The notes: generated by a model not told the origin, from the letters alone. A stretch of DNA of 64,000 nt from Microcebus murinus (GCF_040939455.1 NC_134117.1:67416501-67480500); one strand, 5' to 3'. Shown: positions 40,703-53,629, numbered from the stretch's first letter. A program made the numbers and translations.

Positions 40703-43700
40703 TTAATACCAATTTGTTGGTGAGTACATGTGGTGCTGGTTTTTCCATTCTTGAGATACTTCACTTAGTAGAATGGGTTCCAGCTCTATCCAGGAATATA
40801 CAAGAGGTGCTATGTCACCATTGTTTCTTAAAGCTGAGTAGTATTCCATGGTATACATATACCACATTTTATTAATCCACTCATGAATTGATGGGCACTT
40901 GGGTTGTTTCCATAGCTTTGCAATTGTGAGTTGTGCTGCTATAAACATTCGAGTGCAGGTGTCTTTTCCATAAAGTGACTTTTGATCTTTTGGGTAGATG
41001 CCCAGTAGTGGAATTGCTGAATCAAATGGTAGATCTACTTGTATCGCTTTGAGGTATCTCCATATTGCTTTCCACAGAGGTCGAACTAGTTTGCAGTCCC
41101 ATCAGCAGTGTAGGAGTGTTCCTCTCTCTCCGCATCCACGCCAGCATTTGTTGTTTGGGGACTTTTTGATAAAGGCCATTCTCACTGGAGTTAAGTGATA
41201 TCTCATTGTGTTTTGATTTGCATTTCCCTGATGATTAGGGATGTTGAACATTTTTTCATATGTTCGTTGGCCATTATTCTGTCTTCTTTTGAGAAGATTC
41301 TGTTCATGTCCTTTGCCCATTTTTTGATAGGGTTGTTTGATTTTTTTCTTGCTGATTTTCCTGAGTTGTAAGTAGATTCTAGTATCAGCCCTTTATCAGA
41401 TGTGTAGCTTGCAAAAATTTTCTCCCATTCTGTGGGTTGTCTGTTTGCTCTCTTGACAGTTTCTTTGGCTGTGCAGAAGCTTTTTAATTTGATCAGGTCC
41501 CATTCATTTATTTTTGTGGCAGTTGTGATTGCCTTTAGAGTCTTCTTCATAATTCTTTGCCAAGGCCAATGTCTAGAAGAGTATTTCCAACATTTTACTC
41601 TAGAATTCTAATAGTTTCACACCTAAGGTTCAAGTCTGTTACCCAGTGTGAGTTGATTTTTGTGAGAGGTGAAAGGTGTGGGTCATGTTTCAGTCGTCTA
41701 CATGTGGCTATCCAGTTTTCCCAGCACCATTTATTGAATAAGGATTCTTTTCGCCAGTGTATGTTTTTGTCCACTTTGTCGAAGATTAGTTGGCTATATG
41801 AGGATGGTTTTATATCTGGGTTCTCTGTTCTGTTCCACTGGTCAATGTCCCTGTTCTTGTTCCAGTCAAAAGCTATTTTAATTACTAAAGCCATGTAGTA
41901 TAGTTGGAAGTCTGATAAATTGATACTTTCTATTTTATTTGTATTGCCTAGGATTGATTTTACTATACGGGGTCTTCTCTGGTTCCATATGAAGTGTAAA
42001 ATTATTTTTTCTATATCTGTGAAAAATGATGATGGTATTTTGATAGGGATTGTGTTGACTCTGTAGGTCACTTTGGGTAGTATAGACATTTTAACACTGT
42101 TGATTCTGCCCACCCAGGAGCATGGTATATTCTTCCATCTGTTTACGTCCTCTGCTATTTCCTTCTTCAGTGCTTCATAGTTCTCCCTGTAGAGGTCTTT
42201 TACCTCCTTGATTAAGTATATTCCAAGGTACTTTATTTTCTTTGTTGCTATTTTGAAGGGAATTGAGTCTTTGATTTGGTTCTCACTTGTACTGTTGTTG
42301 GCATATATGAATACCTCTGATTTCTCTGTATTGATTTTGTATCCTGAGACTTTACCAAATTCATTTATCAGTTCAAGGAGTCTCTTGGTTGAATGCTTGG
42401 GGTTTTCTAGGTATAATATCGTGTCATCAGCAAGAGTGAGAGTGTGATCTCTTCTGCTCCCATTTGGACACCCTTAATTCTGCTCTCTTGTCTGATTGCT
42501 GTAACGAGGACTTCCAGCACTATGTTGAACAGAAGTGGAGATAGTGGGCAACCTTGTCTTGTTCCAGTTCTAACTGGGAATGCTTTCAATTTTTCCCCAT
42601 TCAGTATGATATTGGCAGTGGGTTTGTCATATATGGCTTGTATCATTTTTAGGTAAGCCCCATCTATGCCTATTTTGGTGACTGTTCTCATCATAAAAGG
42701 GTGTTGAATTTTGTCAAATGTTTTCTCTGAGTCTATTGAGAGGATCATATGGTCTTTGTTTTTGCTTCTGTTTATATGGTGAATTATATTTATACCTTTG
42801 CATATGTTGAACCATTCCTGCATCCCTAGGATGAAACCCACTTGGTTGTGATGAATTATTCTTGATAAGCACCTGGATTTGATTGGCTAGATTTTGTTGA
42901 GAACTTTTACATCTATATTCATAAGGGATATTGGTCTGTAGTTTTCTTTTTTGTTGCATCCTTTCCTGGTTTTGGTATCATGGTTATGTTCGCTTCATAA
43001 AATGTGTTGGGGATTATTCCATCCTTCTCGATGTTGTGGAATAATTTCTGCAGGATAGGCACCAGTTCTTATTTGTAGGTGTGGTAAAATTCAGGTGTGA
43101 AACCATCTGGTCCAGGAGTTTTCTTTTTAGGAAGGTGTTTTATTGCTGTTTCAATTTCAGTAGTTGATATTGGTCTGTTCAGGAATTCTATTTATTCCTG
43201 GTTGAGCCTAGGGAGGCTGTGTGTTTCTAAGAAATTGTCCATTTCCTCCACATTTTCCAGTTTGTGTGCATAGAGGTTTTTATAGTATTCATAAATTATA
43301 TCTTGTATCTCTGTAGCATCTGTTGTGATTTCTCCTTTATTTTCCTGATAGAGCTTATTAGAGATTTTTCTTTTCTGCTTTTCATTAGTCTAGCCAATGG
43401 TGTGTCAATTTTATTTTTTCAAAGAACCAAATTTTTGTTTCATTAATCATCCATATAGTTTCCCTGTTGTCAATTTCGTTTAGTTCTTATTTGATCTTAA
43501 TGATTTCACCTCTTCTGCTGGGTTTGGGGTTGGTCTGTTCTTCTTTTTCCAGCTCCTTGAAATGATTTATCAGGTTGTCTATTTGTGATCTTTTTGATTT
43601 TTGGATATAAACATTTATGGAAATAAACTTTCCTCTCAGGACTGCTTTAGCTGTGTCCCACAGGTTTTGGTAACTTGTGTCTCCTTTGTCATTTAGTTCA

Positions 43701-44568
43701 AAGAATCTTTTGATTTCCATCTTGATTTCCTCGTTTATGAAGTGATCATTCAACAGAAGGTTGTTTAGTTTCCATGACTTTGTGCCAAAATGAGGACTCC
43801 TGTTAGAATGGATTTCTACATTTATTGCATTGTGGTCTGAAAAGATACATGGTATAATTTCTATTTTTTTTTAATTGTTTTGAGATGTGCTTTGTGTCCT
43901 AGGATATGGTCAATCTTAGAGAATGACCCATGCGCTGATGAGAAGAATATATATTCAGTGGTTTTGGGGTAGAATGTCCTGTAAATGTCAGTCAGGGCCA
44001 TTTGTTCTAGGGTTCTGTTTAAATCCATTATTTCTTTGTTGATTTTCTGTTTGGAGGATCTGTCCTGTGCTGTCAGTGGGGTGTTAAAGTCTCCAACTAT
44101 TATGCTGTTGTTGTTTATCCATTTGTTTAGATCAAGTAGAGTTTGATTTATGAATCTGGGTGCACCAAGCTTGGGTGCATGTATATTTAGAATTGTTATG
44201 TCTTCTTGTTGAACTATATACTTCACCATTTTATAGTGACCTTCTTTGTCTTTTATTACTTTTGTTGATTTAAAAACTAAGTTATCTGTAATCAGCCCCA
44301 CCACGCCAACTTTCTTCTGGCTTCCCTTTGCTTGAAATATTGTTCTTCCCCCTTTACCTTTAGTCTAATTGCATCCTTGCAGGTTAGATGTGTTTCCTGA
44401 AGGCAGCAGATACTTGGCTTGTGTTTTTTTTATCAATTCGGCCAGCCTATGTCTGTTGAGTGGGGAGTTCAAGCCATTCACATTTATTGAGATAACTGAT
44501 AAGTGGGGCAGATTTCTGTTAATTATGTTGGGTTGAACTTTGTTGCTTTGTTTTCTCTGTTGAGCCAT
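40703..44568 (-). pseudogene. L1 ORF2 remnant, endonuclease-RT (copy C)
   Basis: About 1,290 codons from MAQQRKQSNKVQPN (44568) to PTNWY and stop (40703). Endonuclease motifs [10 protein letters not shown] and [10 protein letters not shown] lie in 43861-44304. RT text is in 42407-42841 ([19 protein letters not shown]). The ADD active-site bases survive near 42415-42430 but fall in a shifted frame, so the ORF ends there. The C-terminal Cys region reads CWRGCGERGTLLHC (41102-41320), with its Cys/His spacing kept. At least six frame breaks. Confidence 0.92.
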
Positions 44569-44639
44569 TGTGGTATCTGGGCTTTGATCTTTAGCTTTGA
44601 GTAGATTTACATTCCTGAGTATTTATTGTGCTGATCCTT

Positions 44640-45625
44640 GGGTAACACTATTTTGAGTACTTCTTTAAGGGCTGGTCTTGTCTTGTGGAATTGCCTCCGT
44701 CTTTGCTTATCTGAGAATGTCTTGATTTCTCCTTCATATACTAAACTTAGTTTTGCAGGGAATAAGATTCTAGGCTGGGCATTGTTCTATTTCAGAAGAG
44801 TGAGAATGGGGCCCCAGTCTCCCCTTGCTTGTAAAGTCTCAGTAGAGACGTCTGGCATTATTCAGATTGGCTTTCCTTTGTAAGTTACTTGCTTCTTTCA
44901 TTTTATAGCTCTTAGAAGGGCCTCTTTAGTTGATATTTTGGTCAGTCTGATAACTGCATGTCTTGACGTCTTCCTGTTTGCATTGACTCTCCCAGGGGTC
45001 CTCTGAGCTTCTTGAACTTGTATCTGGAGGTTTTTAGCAAGGCCTGGGAAATTTTCCTCTATTATATCTTCAAATAGCTTGTCCAACCCTTGGGTATTTT
45101 CTTCTTCCCCTTCTGGTAACCCTATGACCCTCACATTAGGTTTCTTCACATAATCCCACATCTCTTGTAGGCTTTGCTCTTTTCTCTTGTTTCTCTACTC
45201 TATATCTGTGACTGATTTATTTAATTGGAAGGTGTTATCTTCAATCTCAGATTATTTGTTGTGTTTGATCCACCCTGTTCTTGAGGCCTTCCACTGTATT
45301 TTGTAGTTCCCTAAATTGATTCTTCATTTCCAGGAGATTGGTTAAACTCTTCTTCATTGTATTGATTTCTTTAGTGAATTTTTGTTCACGGTTCTGGAGG
45401 CTTTTTGTGGTTTCTTTGTGTTGGTTATGGAGTTGTTCTTGCAGGTCATTGAATTTTCTTATGATCCACATTTGAAATTCCTCTTCTGTCATTTTGGTTG
45501 CCTGATTTTGGTTGGTGTTCATTTCTAAGGGGCTGGTGCTCCTCTTTAGGTGTGTGGTTTCTGTTTGATTCTTCATATTTCTGGAGTTCCTTCGCTGATT
45601 TCTTCTTATGTCGATCAGTTGTTGA
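44640..45625 (-). pseudogene. L1 ORF1 remnant (copy C)
   Basis: Recognisable N-terminal part (EEFQMWIIRKFNDLQEQLHN), coiled coil (ELQNTVEGLKNRVDQTQ) in 45247-45576, and RRM (NVRVIGLPEGEEENTQGL) in 44898-45161. A frame change near 45250 and stops after LLRAIK break it. The start codon position has changed to CTG. Confidence 0.9.
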
Positions 45626-47108
45626 TTCTTTTCTTTAGGTTTTCGTTTGGGTATTCACACGCCTTGTTTAGTTTCTGAGCCGGGAGGTAGTGTCTGTGGG
45701 TGAGATTCGACCACTCCCTGTATGATCAATAGATGCCGTGAAAAGGGTGTGCAGGATGTTCTCCCTGTCAGTAGGTGGCGCTTGCTTGGAGGTACAGGCT
45801 ACACTGTTGTTTTTGTGTCCTGTAACCAGCTCTTATTCCTCTAGGGTCAGTGGGGCCCTGGGTCTTCCAGGTGTGTCCTTTTCTCCCCCTCAGTGAGGGC
45901 TGGTCTGGAAGTGAGTCTGGGCGTAGCTCGGTTGGGTAAGCCTGCCCTCAGGCACCACCAATGTCGTTAGCAGGGGTCAAATTTCTGTTCTCTGCTTCCA
46001 GGAAAAGGTGCCAGGGAGGGGCTGGAATGGCCCCACTCAGTCAGAACGTCTGTGTGTGGGGATGGGGCTGTCTAAGACCCGCAGTCTGGAGTGGGCCTCG
46101 CTCCTTTCCACCCTCCCCAACTCCTTGGCTACTCCTGGGCCTCTGCCAGCAGGCCATACCTCTCGCCCCCGGGCCTCCCCTGGCTGTGATGCCGGCCCAG
46201 AGGTTCCCTGTGCAGGAACGCCACCTGGGTTGGGCGCACGGCCTCCCTATGGGAGGAGGGTTGCCCTCTAGGACACTGATCTGCCCCTGAAGGCACACAC
46301 ACCTCAGTAGGCTGTTCACGTATATCCTTTCTGTGCCCCGGGCAATGCGAGACCTCGGTGCATGGGATCTGGTCTGCAGGTCTGACCTCTGGGCCCCAGA
46401 GTTCAAACTATATTCCCCACAGGGAGAGGAGTGCCAGTCCCAATTCACCCACAGGGAGCCCAAGGTGGGTCTGTGTCTCTCAGCCTCAGGGTCTGCCCCG
46501 GTCTCCTGGGATCACTAGGCCAGTACCTGGGAGTGCTGGCGGGTAGGGAGCTCACCTCTGAGTTCCCCTCAGTCAACTACAGGGCCCTAAATGGGAAGGT
46601 CCTGTTCCCAGGAGGTGTCTATGGCTGGTGGCTATATTGTCTCTCTTGGTAGCCACGGATAGGGTCGGGGGAGAGGAGAATGAGGCAATATGGCGCCTGG
46701 TGTGAGGCTGGGATCTGTGCACAGGGAGGTGCCCTGCGGGAGTTGGGAGCCTGGTGCGGCGTCCACTACAGGCTTACGCTGGCAGTGGCCTCTCTCGGCT
46801 GGTGTCTGCAGGTCTCTCCACCCGCTGGGGAGCCCACCAGCAGTCAGAGATGCAGGGGAGGGGAAAGTTAACCGTATCACCTACCCTTTTTGCTGGTCTT
46901 TGGGCTGTTCCAGAGGTCTCTACTTCCAGTTCTCCTCCACAACCTCCTCCCTTGGAGTCTCCTGTGGTCTCTGGTACCCCTCCTTCTAGCCCTCATCTGA
47001 TGTATGCTCATCTTCTTGCTTCTTTCTTCTAATTTCTGCTAGAATCTGTCTTTTCTGCAGAGACACTTTGTCTGGCGGTGTTTCTTGTTCGCCATCTTGA
47101 TTCAACCC
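45626..47108 (-). promoter_or_regulatory. L1 5' UTR / internal promoter (copy C)
   Basis: GC-rich leader matching copies A and B, with the YY1-type AAGATGGCGA retained close to the 5' end. ORFs of 60-140 codons within it are composition by-products. Confidence 0.7.
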
Positions 47109-48131
47109 CAGGATTTTTTCTTATATTTAGTGATAATGATTATATTTTCTTTGGTGGAGCATCTGTTGAAATCTTTTGCCCATTTATATTGAGTTGTGTG
47201 TTTTCTCTTTGAATTTTGAGAGCTCTTTATATATTCTGGGTACAATCCTTAATCTGATAGGAGATTTGCAAATATTTATTCCCAGTCTATGGCTTGGGTG
47301 TTTATTCACTGAGCAGTGTCCTTCTAAGAGTATAAGTGCTTAATTTTGGTAAAGTCCAGCTTGTCACTTTATTTATCATTAGGACTTTGGAAGTTATTGC
47401 TTCATATATCTTAAGACTATATTATTAAGTGAAAAACATTTTTACTTTTTATATCTGCCTGATGAATTGGCCATTTAATCATAAGGAATGACAATGCTTA
47501 TGACTAGCAATAGTTTTTGCCTGAATGTTTCACTGCTGTTTTTTCTGGATCAGCAAATCCCTCCAATGCAAAAGTGACTGTGAGTGCTTGGTTCTTCCTA
47601 CTGATTAATACTTTCTCCTAATTAAACCAAGAATTGTCTTCTTATCCTATTAGCTCTTCAGTGCATTTTAAAGACAATTTCCTCCAGTATTTTGTCTTCT
47701 CTTCAGCAAGATGGTTGGTCTGAACTCTTCGTGTCTGTTTTCTGAAAAAATATCTAGCCATATTGCCAAACTCTCTTTTTATTTGTAAAATTCTCTATGA
47801 ACTTATTTGGATTTTCTATGTAGATAATCATATCATCTGCAAACGTTTTCAGGTTTTGTTTCATCCTTTCAAACTTTTCTCATTTGTCTTGCCTTATCAC
47901 ATTAATTAGGACTTCTAATATAATGTGAAATAGAACTACTAACACTGAAAATCTTTTCTTTGTTCCTGATTTTAAAACAAATACTTCCAGGATTTTACTA
48001 TTAAGATATAATATTTCTGTAGGTTTTAAATAAATACTTTCAATCATTTCAAGGAAATTCGCTTCTATTTCTGTTTTGCTAAAAAAATTTTCTTTGAATA
48101 TCTTGGAATTTGTTTCACTGATATCATATCT

Positions 48132-48493
48132 TTAACCACTTCGGCATGAGCATCGACTACAGTCAACAGCCACAGATGAAGGTGCACAGCCGAGCGTCGA
48201 CTGAGGCCGACAGCCGTGATATGACTTTTCTAATTGTTCATGTATCAAAATAAATTGTGAACATTTAAAAATAATGTAATGAAAACACATATGTATATGT
48301 TACCTATTCGGATTTACATTCCAAGTAAAGCTGCCTGTAAAGTTAAACAAGCTTTCAGTGCGTTCAAGCTTTCCTCATCACACAAGAGCAAAACAGATCC
48401 GCCGTCAACGCACAGCACAGACCGTCGTGCGGACTGTGAGTGCGGCCGTGGGCAGGGTTTCGCGGCCGGTGAGCGCCACACCGAAGTGGTTAA
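48132..48493 (-). mobile_element. TTAA-flanked non-autonomous DNA transposon, copy 3 (best preserved)
   Basis: Both ends are intact: TTAACCACTTCGGC at the left and CCGAAGTGGTTAA at the right, an inverted repeat of 13 bases including TTAA. Orientation is opposite to copies 1 and 2. The low-coordinate end holds a subterminal direct repeat, GCATCGACTACAGTCAACAG and GCGTCGACTGAGGCCGACAG. A 72-codon ORF crosses the body, with relatives in the other copies. No transposase domain is visible. Confidence 0.82.
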
Positions 48494-48506
48494 ATAAAAG
48501 CTTTCT

Positions 48507-48839
48507 GGCCGGGCGCTGTGGCTCACGCCTGTAATCCTAGCTCTTGGGAGGCCGAGGCGGGCGGATTGCTCAAGGTCAGGAGTTCAAAACCAGCCTGAGC
48601 AAGAGCGAGACCCCGTCTCTACTATAAATAGAAAGAAATTAATTGGCCAACTGATATATATATAAAAAATTAGCCGGGCATGGTGGCGCATGCCTGTAGT
48701 CCCAGCTACCCGGGAGGCTGAGGCAGAAGGATCACTCGAGCCCAGGAGTTTGAGGTTGCTGTGAGCTAGGCTGACGCCACGGCACTCACTCTAGCCTGGG
48801 CAACAAAGCGAGACTCTGTCTCAAAAAAAATAAATAAAT
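48507..48839 (+). mobile_element. Alu SINE (strepsirrhine type)
   Basis: Full-length Alu (GGCCGGGCGCTGTGGCTC start) with the long linker AATTGGCCAACTGATATATA. Target duplication AATAAAAGCTTTCT flanks it (48493-48506 and about 48843-48856), directly beside transposon copy 3. Confidence 0.93.
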
Positions 48840-48841
48840 AA

Positions 48842-49134
<293 letters not shown>

Positions 49135-50065
49135 TATTTGGAGCATTTATCTTTGAATATTATTTAAATTTAATCAAATGCTTTTTGTACATCTATTTCT
49201 TGGTTTTCCTCCTTATGTGATGAGTCACATTAATTTTTCTAATGTTAATTTACCATTGCATTCCTTTAAGAAATTTGACTTCAACATGTATTATCTTTTT
49301 ATAAATTTCTGCACTTACTTTGCTAACATACTGTAGAGCATTTTTTATGGTTATGAATGCAATTACCCTGAAATTTTTCTGTCTCTTCTTGTCCTTTTCG
49401 TATTTTGTTATCAATGTTACATAAACTTCATTGAATATTTAGGACAGTTCCCTCTTTTTCAATGCTCCAGAAGAATTTGTATAAGTTTGGAATTGTTTAT
49501 TTCTTGGAAAATTAATAGAAATAACTTTCAAAAGTATGAACTTTGTGTTATGTTTTGAAATCCTTTTAAAATGCTGATTCAATTTCTTTAAAAGTTATAA
49601 AGTCCTTCTACTTTCCATTTCTTTTTGTGTCAGCTTTGGGCTTTTTTTTCCCAACAGTATTCTAGGAATTTGTTCAGGTAAGTCATCAAGTTCATTAGCA
49701 TATATTTATTAGAGTATTTAATTAGTATCTTTTTTATCTCTAATGTTTCTGAATTGATTTTTACATTTAATTTTGTAATTTGTACCTTATTTCTTCCTTC
49801 TTGATCAGTGCCTCCAAAGGTTAGACTTTTCAAAGAATCAGTATTTGGCCAATTTTAAAAAAAAAATTCTATGACCTTCTTCCTTCTACTTATTAAATGT
49901 TTATTCTATTGCTCTTATTCTATCTCTAAGATGGGTAATGTGTACTTTAGAATTTTCAATCATTCTTTTTTTCATATGTAAGCATTTAAGGCTAAACATT
50001 TCTCTGTTGATACTGTTTAGCTGCATCTCATTACTTTTGGCATATTTTATTTTCATTTTTAAAAT

Positions 50066-50296
50066 TTTTTCTTCACAGTCCAGAGATAATTTTTACACCT
50101 ATTATGCCATGAATGCAGAGAATATTCCAGCAGCTCAGGCTCCTTTGCATTGGTTCTCACAAAGTGTGCTGCTCTGGGTGGTGTAAACAGTGTTTGTTCC
50201 TTCACACATTTCAGGATGGCATCTTGACTCTTGGGGTGCTTAATATGCTCAATGTGCACATTAATTTTCTTGCCAAGAACCTTGCCCTTGTTTGAT
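50066..50296 (-). pseudogene. RPL21: RPL21 processed pseudogene, truncated
   Basis: Reads as the C-terminal part of ribosomal protein L21: [19 protein letters not shown], then [19 protein letters not shown], followed by CATGGCATAATAGGTGT as at the RPL21 stop and a short 3' UTR into an A-rich end (T-rich at 50066-50072). The piece between KECVKE-type text and PPR is deleted, so an in-frame five-residue stretch (QTLFT) replaces a longer basic segment. The 5' part is missing where an Alu remnant starts at 50297. Not functional. Confidence 0.9.
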
Positions 50297-50468
50297 CGGC
50301 TAATTTTTTCTATATATTTTTAGTTGCCCAATTAATTTCTTCCTATTTTTAGTAGAGACGGGGTCTCGTTCTTGTTCAGGCTGGTTTCGAACTCCTGACC
50401 TTGAGCAATCTGCCTGCCTCGGCCTCCCAGAGTGCTTGGATTACAGGCGTGAGCCACCACACCCGGCC
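50297..50468 (-). mobile_element. Alu SINE remnant (left part)
   Basis: Minus-strand Alu from the linker (GGCTAATTTTTTCTATATAT) to the head GCCACCACACCCGGCC; the right monomer and tail are absent. It joins the RPL21 fragment directly. Confidence 0.85.
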
Positions 50469-51665
50469 TGTAGTTCTTTATGTATTCTGGAGACAAGCCC
50501 TTTGTCAAACATGTGAGTTGTGAATATTGTCTCCCAGTCATCGCTTGTCTCTTCATTTTCTTAATGGTGTCTCGATGAACGAAAGTTCTTGATAAAGTCA
50601 TTTTTAAATTGTTTTTGCATTCTGTCTAAAAAATTCTGGCCAATCCCCAATTCATGAAAATATTCTCTCATGTGTTCTTATAATAGCTTTATGGTTTTAG
50701 CTTTTACATTTAGATATGTGATCCATCTGAAATTAATTTTTGTGTTTGGCATGAGTAAAGGCCAAATTTTAAAAACATATGGGTATTTCAGAACCATTTA
50801 TTAAAAATATTTTCATTTCTACATTGAATTGCTTTGGTGCCCTTGCCAAAAATTAGTTGTCCATGTATGTGTATGTCTATTTCTAGGCTCTGTCTTCATT
50901 TGTATTGATTTTTGTCCTTGTACCAGCATCACATGGTCTTGGCTACTGTACTTTTCTAGTGACACTTGAAGTTCAATAGTGTGCATCATCCAGCTTTGTT
51001 ATTTTCAAGATCATTTTGACTATTTTATGCCCTTTCATTTCCATGTGAATTTTAGAAGCAGCTTGTCAGTTCTACTTTAAAACAAACAAAAAGTAGAAGT
51101 GTTGATACTGGGTGCTTCTGCCTTCTTGATCTTCAGAGGAAAGTATTCAGTGACTCATTAATTATATGTTCTGATCAAGGTAAGTTCCCATCTATTTCTA
51201 GCTTGCTCAGAGGTTTCTTTTTTTTTTTTTGTCATTAGTGTTGCATCCTCTCTATCTAAAGAGAGGATTATATGATGTTAGTCCTTTATTTTGTTAATAT
51301 AGTTGATTTTACTGATTTTTGAATGTTCAACATTCTTTGATAAACTCCACTTAGTTGTATTATATTTTTTGTATTAATGGATTTGATTTTCCAACACTTT
51401 GTTAAAGATTTTGCATCTATATTTATAAAACGTTGGTCTCTAGTTTTTTTTTCTTGTGATATCCTCGTCTATTTTTTGTATTGGGGATATACAGGTAGGT
51501 TCAAATCAATACATACATTAATTTTAAAAGTATTTCCTTCTCGCTTTCTAAATAAGCCTATGTAAGATTGATATTAATTCTTCTTTAAATGTTTTGTATT
51601 ATGCACCAATAAAGTCTTTTGGAACAAGACTTTTATTTGTAGGAAGATTTTAAAATATACATTCA

Positions 51666-52007
51666 TTTATTTTCTTTTTTGTTCTTTGAGACAGAGTCTC
51701 ACTCTGTTGTCCAGGCTTGAGTAAGTGCCATGGTGTCAGCCTAGCTCACAGCAACCTCAAACTCCTGGGCTCAAATGATCCTCCTGCCTCAGCCTCTCAA
51801 GTAGCTGGGACTACAGGCATGCACCACCATGCCCGACTAATTTTTTCTATATATTTTTAGTTGATCAATTAATTTCTTTCTATTTTTAGTAGAGACGGGG
51901 TCTCGCTCTTGCTCAGGCTGGTTTTGAACTCCTGACCTTGAGCGATCCTCCCGCCTCGGCCCCCCAGAGTGCTAGGATTATAGGCGTGAGCCACTGTGCT
52001 CAGCCTA
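51666..52007 (-). mobile_element. Alu SINE (strepsirrhine type)
   Basis: From GAGACAGAGTCTCACTCTG to the head GCCACTGTGCTCAGCC, with the extended linker (TATATTTTTAGTTGATCAAT). Confidence 0.92.
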
Positions 52008-52176
52008 GGCTTCCTATTTCTTGGAATCAATTTTGATAAGTTTCATTTTTCAAGGAATTTGCTTATTTAAGTTGTAAAACTTACTCATAAAATTATTATT
52101 CTTTTAATGTCTATAGACTCTGTAGTGATAGTCCATCTTCCTTCTTGACATTGGTAATTTGTGTTTTCTTTTTTCT

Positions 52177-52516
52177 TTTTTTTTTTTTTTTTTTTTGAGA
52201 CAGAGTCTCGCTTTGTTGTCCAGGCTAGAGTGAGTGCCGTGGCGTCAGCCTAGCTCACAGCAACCTCAAACTCCTGGGCTCGAGTGATCCTTCTGCCTCA
52301 GCCTCCCGAGTAGCTGGGACTACAGGCATGCGCCACCATGCCCGGCTAATTTTTTATATATATATATATCAGTTGGCCAATTGATTTCTTTCTATTTATA
52401 GTAGAGACGGGGTCTCGCTCTTGCTCAGGCTGGTTTTGAACTCCTGACCTTGAGCAATCCGCCCGCCTCGGCCTCCCAAGAGCTAGGATTACAGGCGTGA
52501 GCCACAGCGCCCGGCC
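52177..52516 (-). mobile_element. Alu SINE (strepsirrhine type)
   Basis: T tail, GAGACAGAGTCTCGCTTTG, extended linker with (TA)n, head GCCACAGCGCCCGGCC. TCTTTTTTCTT on both sides is a likely target duplication. Confidence 0.93.
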
Positions 52517-52611
52517 TTCTTTTTTCTTGATTAGTCTTGGTAAGGATTTATCAATTTTAACTTTGCAAAGAACCAATTTTTGGCTTTGATAAAATGTCTC
52601 TATTGTCTTTT

Positions 52612-52946
52612 TTTTTTTTTTTTTTTTTTTTGAGACAGAGTCTCACTTTGTTGCCCAGGCTAGAGTGCCGTGGCATCAGCCTAGCTCACAGCAACCTCAA
52701 ATTCCTGGGCTCAAGTGATCCTCCTGCCTCAGCCTCCCGAGTAGCTGGGACTAACAGGCATGCGCCACCACGCCCGGCTAATATTTTTTTGTATATATAT
52801 ATTTTTAGTTGGTCAATTAATTTCTTTCTATTTTTTAGTAGAGATGGGGTCTCGCTCAGGGTGGTTTCGAACTCCTGACCTCGAGCAATCCACACGCCTC
52901 AGCCTCCCAGAGTGCTAGGATTACAGGCGTGAGCCACTACGCCCGG
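52612..52946 (-). mobile_element. Alu SINE (strepsirrhine type)
   Basis: Full-length minus-strand Alu with the extended linker. Perfect 14-bp target duplication CTCTATTGTCTTTT at 52598-52611 and 52947-52960. Confidence 0.95.
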
Positions 52947-53629
52947 CTCTATTGTCTTTTTTATTACATTGATTTCTGCTCTTACTCTTCTTCAACTTTG
53001 AGTTTCATTATTCATCTTTTTCGAGCTTCTTCAGGTAAAAAGTAAGATAAGTGATTTTAAGCCTTTTTCTAAATTCCCTCTGAACACTGCTATGGATGCA
53101 TCCCACAAATTTTGGTATGTTGCATTTGTCATTCAGATGATATTATTTTCTAATTCCCCTTCTGATTTTTTTTCTTCAATTCACCGGCTAAAGTGCATTA
53201 ATTTTCAAATGTTGTTTCCTAGATATTATAGTTATTGATTTCTGGTTTAATTCCTTGTGGTTAAAGTATATTCTCCGTAAGATTTCAATCATCTGAAATT
53301 CATTGAGACTTATTTTATGATACATCAGATGGCCTGTCTTGGTGAAAATTTCATGTGCATTTGAGAAACTTGTTGAGTGTAGCATCGTGTAAATATCAAC
53401 TAGGTCAAGATAGCTGATACTGTCATTCAGATTTTTTTTTATCCTGATTTAAAAAAAAAATATCCTATTAATTCCTAAGGAAGTATTATCAAACTATAAT
53501 TGTGACTTTCTCTATTTCACCCTTTCATTTTTTTCCAGTTCTTGCCACACATATTATAAAAATCTTATCAGATATTAGATACATAGACATAATTGTTCTT
53601 TCTTCATGATAGAAACTTCCATCCTCCCA

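Larger units (their letters stand above)
40495..47108 (-). mobile_element. LINE-1 copy C, near full-length
   Basis: A 6.6-kb L1 on the minus strand with complete 5' UTR, ORF1, ORF2 and 3' UTR. The 5' end shows AAGATGGCGAACAAG (minus strand, near 47085-47100). Flanking repeats CAGGATTTTCTT (40483-40494) and CAGGATTTTTTCTT (47109-47122) are the target-site duplication. It forms a 6.6-kb inverted repeat with copy B and a direct repeat with copy A. ORFs are frame-shifted, so it is not active as an autonomous element. Confidence 0.97.
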
